A stretch of 64,000 bases of DNA, taken from assembly GCF_014836445.1 (NCBI RefSeq), contig NZ_JACSQV010000014.1:63945-127944 (forward strand), in the 5' to 3' direction. Under the pieces are notes generated by a model. It had not been told where the DNA came from. It made no database searches and was given only the letters and a program-made list of their open reading frames with translations. Source of the DNA: Cellulomonas avistercoris. GTDB lineage: Bacteria > Actinomycetota > Actinomycetes > Actinomycetales > Cellulomonadaceae. Both the position numbers and the translations under genes were made by a program. This document shows positions 8,811 through 19,289 of this stretch, piece by piece (position 1 is the stretch's first letter; every line of letters begins with the position of its first letter).

Positions 8811-11800
8811 AGCCCCGTCCCCCGGCCGTCCAGCAGCGCGGACAGCGCCACCACGAGCTCCGCGGGCGGACGCCACGACACGACCCCGCAGGGTGACCCG
8901 TCGACCACGGGCGTCGCCGGACCGCACATGCCGCGCACGAACAGGTACGCGCCGCCGCCCAGGTGCCGCCGCGGGTCGTACCCGGGCAGCCGCCACCGCA
9001 GGAACCGGTGCAGCGCCACGGTGTACAGCAGCAGCTGCAGCGGGTAGTGCGCGTCGACCATCGCGACGCGCATCGCCTCGAAACGGTAGTGCCACGCGGT
9101 CAGCGGCTCGTCGGGCGGGCCCAGGCGGTTGGTCTTGTAGTCCACGACGACGTACCGGGTGTCCCCGTCGACGTCGACGCGCAGGACCGCGTCGATGCTG
9201 CCCGTGAGGTAGCCGCGCAGGGCACCGGGCCGCGTCGCGGGGTCGGCGTGCAGCGCGTCGAGCCGGCCGGTGTACGCCGCGAACGGGTCGTCGGGCGGCA
9301 GGTGCGCACGCAGCAGGTCCGCGACGTCGCGCAGCGTCGCCGGACGTCGGCCGTCCGCGTCCAGGTCGCCCCCGGCGAGCGGCAGCTCGAGGTCGAGCTC
9401 CGCCAGCCGGTCCTGCGGGGGGACCTGCGCGAGCGTGCGCCCGCCCAGCAGCGGGCCGCCCGGTGTGTGCAGCGAGGGCAGCAGGGCGTCGGCCAGGACG
9501 TCGGGGTCGAGGCCGAGCCCGCCGCCGTGCCCGGCCGCCTCGGCGCAGCGTGCGCGCAGCTCGCCCACGAGGTCGTCGGCGGACGTGTCCACGCGCTCGA
9601 GCACGTGGTGCACGAGCGTGCCGAACGCCGTGCCGCCCGGCAGGTCGGTGAGCGGGGACCGCACGGCGCGCAGCGCCGCCACGAGGACCGGGTCCGGCGT
9701 GGTGCGCGCGAGGACCTCCGGGTCCGGCTCGTCGCCGTACCCCGCGTGCGGCAGGCGCACGGGGACGGGCCCGTCGGCCTCGTCCTGGATCCCCGGCTCC
9801 TCCGGCTCGTCCGCGACACCGACGCGGTCGGGCGCCCCGGGCCCGGCCGGACCCGCGTCGTGCGCGGCGGCCGTGATCCCCGAGTACGACGTGCGCCGCC
9901 ACGTCGTGTCGACGCCCCGCCGCAGGTGCGCGACCTCGAGCGGCACCGCGGCACCGCGTCCCGGCTCCCAGCGCACGACCGGCGGCGGCGCGTCGACCGT
10001 CTCGTGCACGACCGTCCCGCCGGAGCGTGCCGCGAGGGCGTCGAAGCCCGCCGCCGCCTGGTCGTCGCGCGGCACGGGCACCGTGGCCGGCGGCAGCCCC
10101 TGCGCGTCGCGCGCCCCCAGCGCGAGCCGGCCCACCGCACCCGACGCCGACACCGTGCTGGGCGCCCACCACACGACGACCTGGCTGCTCGCGCGGGTCA
10201 GCGCGACGTACGCGAGCCGCAGGTCCTCACCCGCCTCCTCCGCCTGGTGGCGCGTCCGCGCGTCGTCGTACCCGGGGCTGGCCGGCCCGCCGACGTGCAG
10301 GCGTCGCCTGCCGTCCGCGTCGTGGTACCGCAGCACGTCGGGCAGGCGGGGCACGAACCGGTCCCACGCGAACGGGACCATCACGACGGGGAACTCCAGG
10401 CCCTTGGCGGCGTGCACGGTCACCACCTGCACGGCCGCCGCGTCCGTCTCCAGGCGCCGGCTGCGCTCCTCGGCGTAGTCGCGCGCGGCCTGGTCGATGC
10501 GCGCGCGCAGCCACTCCGTCAGCGCCGCCGCGCCCAGGCCGCCGTCCCGCGCCGCGGCGTGCAGCACCTCACCCACGTGACGCACGTCCGTCAGCGTGCG
10601 CTCGCCGTCGACGCGTGCCGCGAGGCGCTCGTGCAGCCCCGCCGCCGCGGTCGCCTGCAGCAGGGCGGCGACGCCCTGACCGGCCAGGACGTGCGACCAG
10701 CCGCGCAGCAGGTCCGCGAGGTCCTCGCGCTCGACGTCGTGGGCGCCCGCCAGCCGGGCGGCGTCCCAGCCGACGAACGGCGTGAGCGCCGCGGCCGCGA
10801 CCCGCGCGGAGTCGCCCGTCGACGCGAGCGCGCTGAGCAGCACGAGCCAGTCGCGCGCCGCCGACGTCGTGAACACGCTCGACAGCCCCGAGACGACCGC
10901 CGGCACGCCCGCCGCGACCAGCGCCTGCCGCACGGCCAGCGCGTCGGCGTTGCGGCGCGCGAGCACCGCGACGTCGCCGGGCTGCACGGGACGCCACCCG
11001 GCGCCCTCGCGCAGCCGGTGGTCGCGCAGCGTGCGCACCACCTGCGCGGCCACGTCCCGGTGCACGAGCGCACGCACCACGTCCACCCGCGGCGCCGCGC
11101 TGCCCGCGTTGACCGCGCGCCGCGTCACCCGGCGCACGACGACGGGCGGGCCGCCCTCGAGGCGGCGACCGGTGCGTGCGGCCTCGACCGGGTGCACGAC
11201 GATCCGCGGGTCCCCGAGCGCCGCACCGCCCAGCAGGTGCGACAGGCCCTCGAGCACGGGCGGGTCGGCGCGCCAGCTCCGCGCGAGCGTCGAGGTCGTC
11301 GCGACGTCGCGGGCCTCGAGGTACGTGTGGACGTCGGCCCCCCGGAACGCGTAGATCGCCTGCTTGGGGTCACCGATGAGCACGAGCGTGCGGTGCCCGT
11401 GGAAGGCGGTGCGCAGGATCTGCCACTGCACCTGGTCGGTGTCCTGGAACTCGTCGACCATGACGACCCGGTACGGCGCGCGCACGCGCTCCGCCGCCGC
11501 CGCACCGGTCGTCGGGTCCGTGAGCGCCGCGTGCAGCAGCGTGAGCAGGTCGTCGTAGTCGACGACGTGCGCGGCACGGCGCCGCCGGACGATCTCGCGC
11601 CGCACGGCCCGCGCGAGGCGGAACCGGTGGTCGGGGGGTGTGCCCGCGGGTGCGTCGTCGGGCGCGAGCAGCGCCGCGTGGTCGCTCACGGCGGCGCGTG
11701 CCACCTCACGTGCGTCGGCCACCGTCAGGACGGGCCGCTCGGCCCCCGCGTACGCGGCCAGGTAGAGGTCGTCGACGACCTCCGCCTCGAGGTCCGCGAC

Positions 11801-12268
11801 GTCGGGCAGGAGCGCCGCGCCGGGCTCGACGACGCCCCCGCCGGTCGTCGTGCCGAGCGCGCGCAGCATCTGCTGGCAGAAGCCGTGCGTCGTCGTGATG
11901 GTGGCGGCGTCCACCTCGGACAGCGCGACCGTCAGCCGGTCGCGCCGGCGGACCAGCTCGGCGTCGTCGACGTCCGCGAGGTGCCGCACGAGCACGTCGT
12001 CGCTGGTGCGGGCCGCGGGGTCGCGCAACGCGCGCTCGGTGTCCACGAGCCGCGCGCGTACGCGGTCCCGCAGCTCGCTCGTCGCGGCGCGGCCGAACGT
12101 CACCAGCAGCAGCTCGGGCAGCCGCGCGTGGCCCTCGGCGACGTACCGGGCGGCGAGGGCCGCGATCGTGAACGTCTTGCCGGTGCCCGCGCTCGCCTCG
12201 AGGACCGTGGTCTCCGTGGGCAGGGGGCCGCGGACGTCGAACACGTCGGGGCCGGTCGTCGCGCTCAC
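8807..12268 (-). CDS. recB: Exodeoxyribonuclease V beta subunit RecB
   Basis: A 1,153-aa UvrD-like helicase with a C-terminal nuclease. Walker A is ASAGTGKTFT at 25-34, Walker B VDEFQDTDQ at about 270, and the nuclease active-site block VVVDYKTNRLG at about 1040, which contains the DYK triad of RecB-family nucleases. It unwinds 3'-5' and cuts DNA as part of RecBCD. The open frame continues upstream into antisense of recC, but the GTG at 12268 overlaps the recC stop (GTGA) and gives a proper N-terminus just ahead of the P-loop. A short Asp/Pro-rich linker sits before the nuclease domain. Confidence 0.94.
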
Positions 12269-15200
12269 GCGGGCCCCCGTCCCTCGTGCGTCAGGAGCGC
12301 GTCCCACACCGTGCGGGCGAGCGCACCGAGCAGCGTCGGCTCGTCGGGCCACGCGGCGCGGTCGGCCGGCCCCGGGTCGCCCGCCACCGCGGTGAGCGTG
12401 AACCCGTCGCCCCACGCGAGCACGTGGTACTCGTCGGTGTGCTCGAACCGGTCGCGCAGCGCGTGCTCCGCATCGGCCAGCGCACCCGCCGGGTCGTCGT
12501 GCCCGTGCCGTCGCTGCGCGTAGGTGCCCGCGGCCGCCACGGGCAGGGGGAGCGGTGCGCACATCGCGCGGTCGCGCACGGCGACGAGGTCCGCGAGCAG
12601 GCGCCGCGCGTCCTGCGCGGACGGCGGCGACAGCCACGAGGTCGCCGCCGTGGCGCGTGACCCCGGGCCCCTTCCCACGGTTGCCGCCCCGCGCACCGCG
12701 GGCGCCCCCGGGCTCGCGGCCAGCGCCAGCAGCCGGACCCACGCGCGCAACCGGTGCTTGGCCCCGAGACGCGCGTACACCGCGCGGACCAGCACGTCCC
12801 CGTGCACGCCGGGGACCGTGCCGGTCAGGGTGCGTCCGCCCGGCAGCGCGACCGTGACGTCGACGGTCGTGGCCGGGGCCGCGAGCACCGGGACGGCGGC
12901 GTCCGCGACGGCCGCGACGCGCGTCGCGACGTCGGCGCGCGCCGCACCCCCGAGGTTGCCGGGCGGCACCTTGCCGCGGCGGCGCTCGGCCGCCGCGGCC
13001 CGGGTCAGGTCGACGCCGTCGAGCACCGCCGCGAGCAGCCGGTCGCCCGTGGCCCACCCGTCGAGCGGGGCGAGCGTCAGCGGCAGCCGGTCGTCGAGGT
13101 CCTGCGTCTCGCCCGGCACCAGCACGCCCAGCCGGCGTCGGACGAACGCCCGGACCGGGTGCTCGAGCGCGGACACGAGGTCGTCGAGGTCCACCACCGG
13201 CTCGTCGAGCGGGGGCAGCGATGCCGTGAGCAGCGGCGGTCGCGGGTGGCGGGGCTCGCGCGCGACGGCCGCGGCACGGCGGTCCACGTCGTCGAAGCTG
13301 AACGGGCCGGGCCGCCCCAGGGCCCCGGGTGCGAAGTTGCGCTCGTCGACCGTCTGCAGCGGGTGGTGCACCACGAGCGCCTCGCGCGCCGTGCGGCCAC
13401 GGGGCAGCTCGACCGCCTCGTCGACCGCGTCCAGCAGCTCACCCACGGGCACGGCCGGCGGACGGGGCGCGCCGGTGCGCTCGTCGGCGCCGCTGTGCAC
13501 GACGACGAGGTGGTCGCCCGCGGCCATGACGGCGTCGAGGAACAGCTGGCGGTCCTCCGCGCGGCGGTCGCGCTCGCCGACGAGCGGGTCGCGCGCGAGC
13601 ACGTCGTCGCCGTCGGGCGCACCCGAGCGGGGGAACGCGCCGTCGTCCATGCCGAGCAGGCACACGACGCGGTGCGGCACGGCGCGCATGGGCTCCAGCG
13701 AGCAGACCGTCAGGGCGCCGGTGCGGAAGCCGGCGCGCGTCGGGCGGCCCGCCAGGCGCGGGTCGAGCAGCGCGACGACGTCCGGCAGGCGCAGCGGCAC
13801 GTCGACGCCCGCGGCCGACGAGCGTGCGTCGCCGAGGACCCGGCGCGCCTCCACCTCCTGCCACGCGTCCGTCGGGTCGGCGGCCGCGAGCAGGACGAGC
13901 GCCCGCTCCAGCGTGTCGAACCAGGCGCCGGCCGGGCGCACGCCCTCGAGCTCGTCGAGCAGCGCGGTCGTCCGGTCCACCAGCTCGGCGAACCGGCCCG
14001 CGAGGTCCACGTCGGTGCTGTCGACGTCGTCCAGCGGCAGGGCCGACCCGACGAACCGGTGGTCCTCCTCGGCCATCGCGACACCCAGCAGCAGGCGGTC
14101 CGTCGCCGTGCGCCACGTCCCCTGCGCGACCGCGCCCAGGCCGTACCGGGCACGGCGGTCCTGGTCCTCGCCCCACCGCACGCCGGACTCCAGCGCCCAC
14201 GCGCGCAGCCGCTCGGTGTCCGCGTCGTCGAACCCGAAGCGCCGACGCACCGCGGGCAGCCCCGCGAGGTCGACGACGCCCGACGCCGCGACGCGCGAGC
14301 CCGCGAGCGCCAGCAGCGCGGACAGCACCCGGAGCAGCGGGTTGGTGCGTGCGGGCGCGCGGTCGGCCACGCGGACGCGGAGCGTGCGACCCGGGTGCAC
14401 GGCCGGGCGGGCGGAGCCCCGCGGCCCGTCCGCGTCGTCGGGCTCGCCCGGCGTCGCCGCGGCGCCGAACGCGGCGACGACGAGCGGTGCGAACGCCTCG
14501 ACGTCCGGGCACAGCACGACGACGTCGCGCGGCTCGAGCGTGGGGTCGTCGGCGAGCAGCCCCAGCAGGGCCTCCCGCAGCACCTCGACCTGCCGGCCGC
14601 GGCCGTGGCACGCGTGGACCTGGACCGTGCGGTCGTCCGCGGCCGCCGCCGCACGGGTCGCGGGCCGCTCGTCCGCGCGCAGCGCCGCCTGCAGCGCCCC
14701 CAGGACCGTCGGCGGCGGGGGCGGCGCCGGGTGGTGCGTCACCTGCGCGCCGGACGCGGTCAGCCGCACGCCGAGCTCGGTCGCGTCGCGCGCGGCCGAC
14801 GCGAGCAGCGGGTGGACGGCCACGGTCGGCACGTCGGCGCGGCGGGGCGCCGCCCGCGACGACGCCCCGGGCGCCGCACCGGCCGCCGCCGCGCGCCGCC
14901 ACAGGGCCGGCGACGGGTGCGGCAGCCACAGGTGCACGTCGCGGTGCACCGCGAGCGCGGTCAGCACGTCGACGTGCGCCTGCGGCAGCCGCGTCGGGCC
15001 GAGCACCGAGAGCCGCGGCGGCAGGTCCGACCGGTCGGGCTCGGCGCGCAGCACGCGGCACGCGTCGGCGAGCATCTCGGCCGGGCTCGCCGCGTCGACC
15101 GCCGCCCGCACCGCGCGCCACAGCGGCGCCTGCCACGCGACGTCCGCCGGCAGGGGCGCACCCGCGCCGTCCTCGTCGCGCCCGGCGGCCCAGGCGACGA

Positions 15201-15729
15201 CCAGCGACGGACGCTGCGCCGCGTACGCCGCGAAGGCGCCCGCGGTCCGCTGCGCGAGGCGCAGGCGCCGTCCGGCCCGCACGGCGTCGCGCGCCCGGGG
15301 GTCGTCCTGCAGGTGCCGGGCGAGGGGCGCGGCCCACGGCGTCCCGGCGGCGACCGCGTCGTCGACCGCCCGCAGCACGTGCCACACGAGCCGCTCCGGC
15401 TCCCACGGGTCGTCGTCGCGTGCCGTGCCCGTGGCGGCAGCGACCGCATCACGCACGAGCCGCGTCGGCGGGTCGAAGTCGATGCGGGCGCACACGCCGG
15501 CCTCGCCGTCCGGCCCGGCACCGAGCCGGTGGGACAGCCGCTGCGCCACCCAGCGCTCGACTCCGCGCGTCGGCACGGCGACGACCTCGCGCGCGAACGG
15601 GTCGGCGCCCGGCGGGACGTCCGCGAGCACGTCGGCCAGCGCGTCCACCAGGACGTCCGCGCGCTCGGACGTGTGCACGCGCAGCAGGCCGGGGGATGCG
15701 TCCGCCCGTGCCTGCCCCGTCGTCGTCAC
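12265..15729 (-). CDS. recC: Exodeoxyribonuclease V gamma subunit RecC
   Basis: A 1,154-aa RecC subunit, the inactive helicase-like part that scans for Chi and holds RecB and RecD. The N-terminus LLRVHTSERADVLVDALADV and the block VPTRGVERWVAQRLSHRLG are typical. I chose the GTG at 15729 over a start 30 bases upstream because a -10-like TAGCGT (minus strand, 15742 to 15737) ends seven bases before it, which fits a leaderless transcript, and because the extra ten residues look non-conserved. It is first in the operon, with GTGA overlaps to recB and onward to recD. RecBCD is not universal in actinobacteria, many of which use AdnAB. Confidence 0.92.
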   Translation of the reverse strand: MTTTGQARADASPGLLRVHTSERADVLVDALADVLADVPPGADPFAREVVAVPTRGVERWVAQRLSHRLGAGPDGEAGVCARIDFDPPTRLVRDAVAAATGTARDDDPWEPERLVWHVLRAVDDAVAAGTPWAAPLARHLQDDPRARDAVRAGRRLRLAQRTAGAFAAYAAQRPSLVVAWAAGRDEDGAGAPLPADVAWQAPLWRAVRAAVDAASPAEMLADACRVLRAEPDRSDLPPRLSVLGPTRLPQAHVDVLTALAVHRDVHLWLPHPSPALWRRAAAAGAAPGASSRAAPRRADVPTVAVHPLLASAARDATELGVRLTASGAQVTHHPAPPPPPTVLGALQAALRADERPATRAAAAADDRTVQVHACHGRGRQVEVLREALLGLLADDPTLEPRDVVVLCPDVEAFAPLVVAAFGAAATPGEPDDADGPRGSARPAVHPGRTLRVRVADRAPARTNPLLRVLSALLALAGSRVAASGVVDLAGLPAVRRRFGFDDADTERLRAWALESGVRWGEDQDRRARYGLGAVAQGTWRTATDRLLLGVAMAEEDHRFVGSALPLDDVDSTDVDLAGRFAELVDRTTALLDELEGVRPAGAWFDTLERALVLLAAADPTDAWQEVEARRVLGDARSSAAGVDVPLRLPDVVALLDPRLAGRPTRAGFRTGALTVCSLEPMRAVPHRVVCLLGMDDGAFPRSGAPDGDDVLARDPLVGERDRRAEDRQLFLDAVMAAGDHLVVVHSGADERTGAPRPPAVPVGELLDAVDEAVELPRGRTAREALVVHHPLQTVDERNFAPGALGRPGPFSFDDVDRRAAAVAREPRHPRPPLLTASLPPLDEPVVDLDDLVSALEHPVRAFVRRRLGVLVPGETQDLDDRLPLTLAPLDGWATGDRLLAAVLDGVDLTRAAAAERRRGKVPPGNLGGAARADVATRVAAVADAAVPVLAAPATTVDVTVALPGGRTLTGTVPGVHGDVLVRAVYARLGAKHRLRAWVRLLALAASPGAPAVRGAATVGRGPGSRATAATSWLSPPSAQDARRLLADLVAVRDRAMCAPLPLPVAAAGTYAQRRHGHDDPAGALADAEHALRDRFEHTDEYHVLAWGDGFTLTAVAGDPGPADRAAWPDEPTLLGALARTVWDALLTHEGRGPA

Positions 15730-15810
15730 GCGTCGCACGCTAGCGAACCGTGCCGACACCGCGGGCGCCGTCCACAGCCCCGGTCTGCACGGCGCCCCGC
15801 TCGTCCGGGG

Positions 15811-16710
15811 TCAGGTCCAGACGCCGCGCGAGCGCAGCACGTCGCGCAGGAGGTCCGCGCGGTCGGTGACCAGACCGTCGACCCCCAGGTCCAGCAGGCG
15901 GTGCATCTCGGCCGGGTCGTTCACCGTCCACACGTGCACGTGGCGGCCGGCCACGTGCGCGGCGGCGACGGTGCCGGCGTCGACGACGCGCAGGCGCCCC
16001 TGCGCGACCGGCACCTGCAGCGCGTCCACGTCCCGCAGCGCGCGGGCCGCCAGCCGCCCGGCGCGCGCGCGGTGCGACACGAGGAACCGGGCGACCTCGC
16101 CCGTCGCGGCCGACGTGGCCACCGGCCGGCTGAGGTGCGCGAGCGTCGCGCGACGCCGTGCGGCCGAGAACGACGTCACGCACACGCGGTCGTGCGACGC
16201 CGTGCGCTCGATCGCGTGCGCCACGGGGACGATCGCGTGCTCGCTCTTGACGTCGATGTTCACGCGCAGCCCCGGCCACGTGCCCAGCACGTCCTCGAGC
16301 CGCGGCACGGGGTCGACCCCGCCGATGCGCGCGCGCCCGACGACCGCCCACGGCAGCTCGGAGACCAGCCCCTCCGCGTCGGTCGTGCGGTCCAGGGTCT
16401 CGTCGTGCAGCGCGACGGCGACGTCGTCCGACGTCGCGTGGGCGTCCGTCTCGACGTACCGGAAGCCGAGGTCGACGGCGGCCCCGAACGCGGTCAGCGA
16501 GTTCTCCCGCCCGTCGAGCGCGAACCCGCGGTGCGCCAGGGCGACGACGCCGCTCGGGTCGTCGAAGTACGGGTGGGGCGCGCGCGACGGCGCGTGCCCA
16601 CGGCTGTCGTCGACGTCGTCACCCGTGTGCACGTCACCACTGTCACCCGGGCGGACCGCGGGGACGCCGGCGACGGCCGGGTTTTCACCCGACCGTCGCG
16701 GTCCCGTCAT
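15811..16710 (-). CDS. Glycerophosphodiester phosphodiesterase family protein
   Basis: A 299-aa GDPD-fold enzyme, hydrolysing glycerophosphodiesters to glycerol-3-phosphate and an alcohol. Signature: VALAHRGF with catalytic His, then ENSLTAF, ETDAHATSDDVAVALHDETL holding the metal and second His residues, and a late VWTVND. There is no signal peptide, so it is probably cytosolic. The ATG at 16710 overlaps the stop of the preceding membrane protein gene by ATGA, so it is the third gene of a DUF21/CBS-DUF21/CBS-GDPD operon. The N-terminal ~45 residues are Asp/Gly-rich and look disordered. Confidence 0.92.
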   Translation of the reverse strand: MTGPRRSGENPAVAGVPAVRPGDSGDVHTGDDVDDSRGHAPSRAPHPYFDDPSGVVALAHRGFALDGRENSLTAFGAAVDLGFRYVETDAHATSDDVAVALHDETLDRTTDAEGLVSELPWAVVGRARIGGVDPVPRLEDVLGTWPGLRVNIDVKSEHAIVPVAHAIERTASHDRVCVTSFSAARRRATLAHLSRPVATSAATGEVARFLVSHRARAGRLAARALRDVDALQVPVAQGRLRVVDAGTVAAAHVAGRHVHVWTVNDPAEMHRLLDLGVDGLVTDRADLLRDVLRSRGVWT

Positions 16711-17720
16711 GCCGGCGCCGTCCGTGAGGCCTGCGGCAGCAGGCGCTCCACGACGTCCGCGAGCGTCACGACGAGCGTGCGCTCGCCGCCGGTCACCACG
16801 GCCAGGTGGTGGCGTCCCTCCCGCATCCCGGCGAACGCGGTCACGACGAGGGTGCCCGCGGCCACCTCGTACACCGGGCGCACGAACGGTGCGGCCGGTG
16901 CGTCGGGCGCGCTGGTCAGGGTGTCGCGCACGTGCACGACCCCGGTGACCCGCCCGTCGCCGACGAGGATGCGCAGGTGCCCGCTGTCCAGCGACGCCCG
17001 TTGCACGTCCGCGACGGTCGCGGCCGTCGGCACGGTCACGGGGACCGCGCCGGGGTCCGCCAGGTCCTCGACCGTCATGCGCTGGAGCTCCAGCGCCTGC
17101 GAGAGCTGCGCCGAGAACGCGGCGTCCAGCGCACCCACGTTGGCCGAGTGCTCGACCAGGTGCCGCAGCGACGCCGGGTCGGTCGTCGCGGACATCTCGT
17201 CGACCGGCTCGACGCCCAGGCGGCGGATCAGGCCGTTCGCCGCCTCGTTGAGCGCGCGCAGCACGGGCCGGGTGGCCCACATGAAGCCGCGCATGGGCAG
17301 CGCGAGCAGCCGCGCCGACGTCTCGGGGTGGGCGATCGCCCACGACTTCGGCGCCATCTCGCCCACGACGAGGTGCAGGAACGTGACGACGACCAGCGCG
17401 AGCACGAAGCCGGCGACGTCGGCCGCGACCGCCGGCAGGCCCCACGACGCGAGCACGGGCGTCAGCCAGTGGTGCACGGCGGGCTTGGTGAGGGCGCCCA
17501 GCGCCAGCGTGCACGCGGTGATGCCGAGCTGTGCGCCGGCCAGCAGGACCGTGAGCTCGTGCGAGCTGCGCAGCGCGGCGCGGGCGCTGCGGCTCGTGGC
17601 CGCGGCGTCCTCGAACCGGTGGCGGCGTGCCGCCAGCATGGCGAACTCGACGGCCACGAAGAACGCGGACAGCGCCACGATGGCGACGGTCACCGCCACC
17701 ACGACCCAGGGGTTGCTCAT
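16707..17720 (-). CDS. DUF21 (CNNM/HlyC-CorC type) membrane protein with CBS region
   Basis: A 337-aa protein with an N-terminal DUF21 domain: membrane spans near 5-25, 59-80 and 95-120 and the motif VVGEMAPKSWAIAHPE typical of the CNNM/HlyC family, thought to act in Mg2+ or Co2+ transport or homeostasis. The C-terminal half holds a CBS-like pair (RMTVEDLADPG and GHLRILVGDGRVTGVVHVRD). The ATG at 17720 overlaps the stop of the larger paralogue upstream, and its own stop overlaps the GDPD start. Tandem pairs of this family are common in actinobacteria and may form heterodimers. Confidence 0.9.
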   Translation of the reverse strand: MSNPWVVVAVTVAIVALSAFFVAVEFAMLAARRHRFEDAAATSRSARAALRSSHELTVLLAGAQLGITACTLALGALTKPAVHHWLTPVLASWGLPAVAADVAGFVLALVVVTFLHLVVGEMAPKSWAIAHPETSARLLALPMRGFMWATRPVLRALNEAANGLIRRLGVEPVDEMSATTDPASLRHLVEHSANVGALDAAFSAQLSQALELQRMTVEDLADPGAVPVTVPTAATVADVQRASLDSGHLRILVGDGRVTGVVHVRDTLTSAPDAPAAPFVRPVYEVAAGTLVVTAFAGMREGRHHLAVVTGGERTLVVTLADVVERLLPQASRTAPA

Positions 17721-19111
17721 CGGTCCGCCTCCCGGCCGTCGGTCGACGGGGTGGTCCCGCCGGGGGTGCCGGTGCCGCCGTGCGCCGGCAGGACGCTGAG
17801 GCGCACCCGCGCGGGCACGTGCCGCTCGACGGCGAGCACCTCGATGCGCAGCACCTCGACCGGCGGCGCGTCGGGGTCGCCCAGGCGCGCCGGGTCCGGC
17901 GGCAGGGGGACGTCGACGACCGTGCCCTGCGGCGGCAGCGCGCCGTGCGCGTCGATCGTCAGGCCCGCGATGGTCTCGTGGTCCCCGCGCGGCAGGTCAC
18001 GCGCGAGCGCGCGCTCGACCTCGTCGACGTGCACGTCGCCCGCGACGATCCACGAGCCGTCGTCCTGCCGGGTGGCGTCGGCGGCGTCCAGCGGGTCGTG
18101 CTCGTCGTGGATCTCACCCACGAGCTCCTCGGCCGCGTCCTCCAGCGACAGCGCGCCCGCGAACCCGCCGTACTCGTCGATGACGACGGCCAGCTGGTTC
18201 TGCGTGCCGACCAGCAGCCGCACGGCGTCGGGCAGGGGCATGGACTCCGGCACCAGCGGTGCCGGGCGCTGCAGGTCGGCCGCGGTCGCCGCCGGGTCGG
18301 TGCAGCGCAGCACGTCGGGCAGGTGCACGACGCCGGTGACGCTCTCGTCGTCCAGCACCGGGTAGCGCGAGTGACCGTGCGACATCAGCTCGCGCAGGCG
18401 GGTCACGGACGTCCCGGGCTCGACGACGTCGACGCGCGAGCGCGGCACCATGGCGTGCTCGACGTCCCGCTGGGGGAAGTCCAGGATCCGGTCGAGCAGG
18501 ACGGACAGGTCGCGCGGCAGGTCGGGGGAGCCCGCGACCAGGTGCTCGAGGTCGCGCGCGGTCGCCGAGTGCTCGACGTCGTGCACGGGCTCGATGCCCA
18601 GGAGCCTGAGCAGCGCGTTCGACGCGGCGTCGAAGATGCGGACGAGCCAGCCGAACGCCCGCAGGTACCAGACCGTCGACGTGGCCAGGCGCACGGCCGT
18701 GGCCTCGGGGCGGGCGATCGCGAGGTTCTTGGGGAACAGCTCGCCGAACAGCATCTGGACCAGCGTCGAGAACAGCAGCGCCAGGACGGTGCCGACCGCG
18801 ACGCCGACGCCCGTGGGCACGTCGACCATGCCCAGCGCCTCGCCGATCGACTCGCCGATCAGCGGCTCGGCGACGTACCCGACCAGCAGGCCCGTGACGG
18901 TGATGCCGAGCTGGGCGCCGGACAGCATGAACGACGTGCGGCGCGTGACGTCGAGCGCCTTGCGCGCGCCCTCGTCACCGGACTCCGCGCGCGAGGCCAG
19001 CCGCGAGCGGTCGACGGACATGTAGCCAAACTCCTGGGCCACGAAGTACGCGGTCGCGGCGGTGATCGCCAGGACGACGAGCACACCGACCAGGAGGGTG
19101 AGGACCCACAT
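17717..19111 (-). CDS. DUF21/CBS/CorC_HlyC-domain membrane protein
   Basis: A 464-aa CNNM-type protein: DUF21 membrane domain (MWVLTLLVGVLVVLAITAAT; LFGELFPKNLAIARPE at about 125-140), two CBS domains (AMVPRSRVDVVE; VVIDEYGGFAGALSLED at about 305-320) and a C-terminal transporter-associated domain (DDGSWIVAGDVHVDEVERAL). The open frame goes further upstream, but the ATG at 19111 begins the first membrane span and has GGAGGTGG about eight bases before it. It leads the three-gene operon. The ~180-base leader in front of it contains two small hairpins. Confidence 0.92.
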   Translation of the reverse strand: MWVLTLLVGVLVVLAITAATAYFVAQEFGYMSVDRSRLASRAESGDEGARKALDVTRRTSFMLSGAQLGITVTGLLVGYVAEPLIGESIGEALGMVDVPTGVGVAVGTVLALLFSTLVQMLFGELFPKNLAIARPEATAVRLATSTVWYLRAFGWLVRIFDAASNALLRLLGIEPVHDVEHSATARDLEHLVAGSPDLPRDLSVLLDRILDFPQRDVEHAMVPRSRVDVVEPGTSVTRLRELMSHGHSRYPVLDDESVTGVVHLPDVLRCTDPAATAADLQRPAPLVPESMPLPDAVRLLVGTQNQLAVVIDEYGGFAGALSLEDAAEELVGEIHDEHDPLDAADATRQDDGSWIVAGDVHVDEVERALARDLPRGDHETIAGLTIDAHGALPPQGTVVDVPLPPDPARLGDPDAPPVEVLRIEVLAVERHVPARVRLSVLPAHGGTGTPGGTTPSTDGREADR

Positions 19112-19149
19112 CAGAGCCCCACCTCCCGTCGCGTCGTCGCGTCGCGGGG

Positions 19150-19186
19150 GTGGGGCACGGGACTGTGCCCCGGACTGTCGGGGTCC
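19150..19186 (-). promoter_or_regulatory. Two small stem-loops in the leader of the DUF21/CBS operon
   Basis: GGGGCAC, six-base loop, GTGCCCC (19153-19172) and, sharing its edge, CCCCG-GACTGT-CGGGG (19169-19184) lie in the 5' leader of the operon. Genes of this ion-transport class are sometimes controlled by metal-sensing RNAs, but I could not match the sequence to a known riboswitch consensus. Confidence 0.3.
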
Positions 19187-19289
19187 ATCGGTTCTCCGCC
19201 TCGAGTAGGGGACGGGTGGGCAACGTGCGGGTCGGTGCGGACGTTCCCGCGCGGACGACCCGCGCCGGGTGACGTCCGTCACGGGTCGC

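Noticed and set aside
12524..17799. Very long plus-strand open frames (1,474 and 1,681 codons) across the recC-GDPD-DUF21 genes
   Set aside because: They are antisense to recognised genes, made of low-complexity Arg/Ala/Ser or Arg/Gly-rich sequence, and arise from the extreme GC content.
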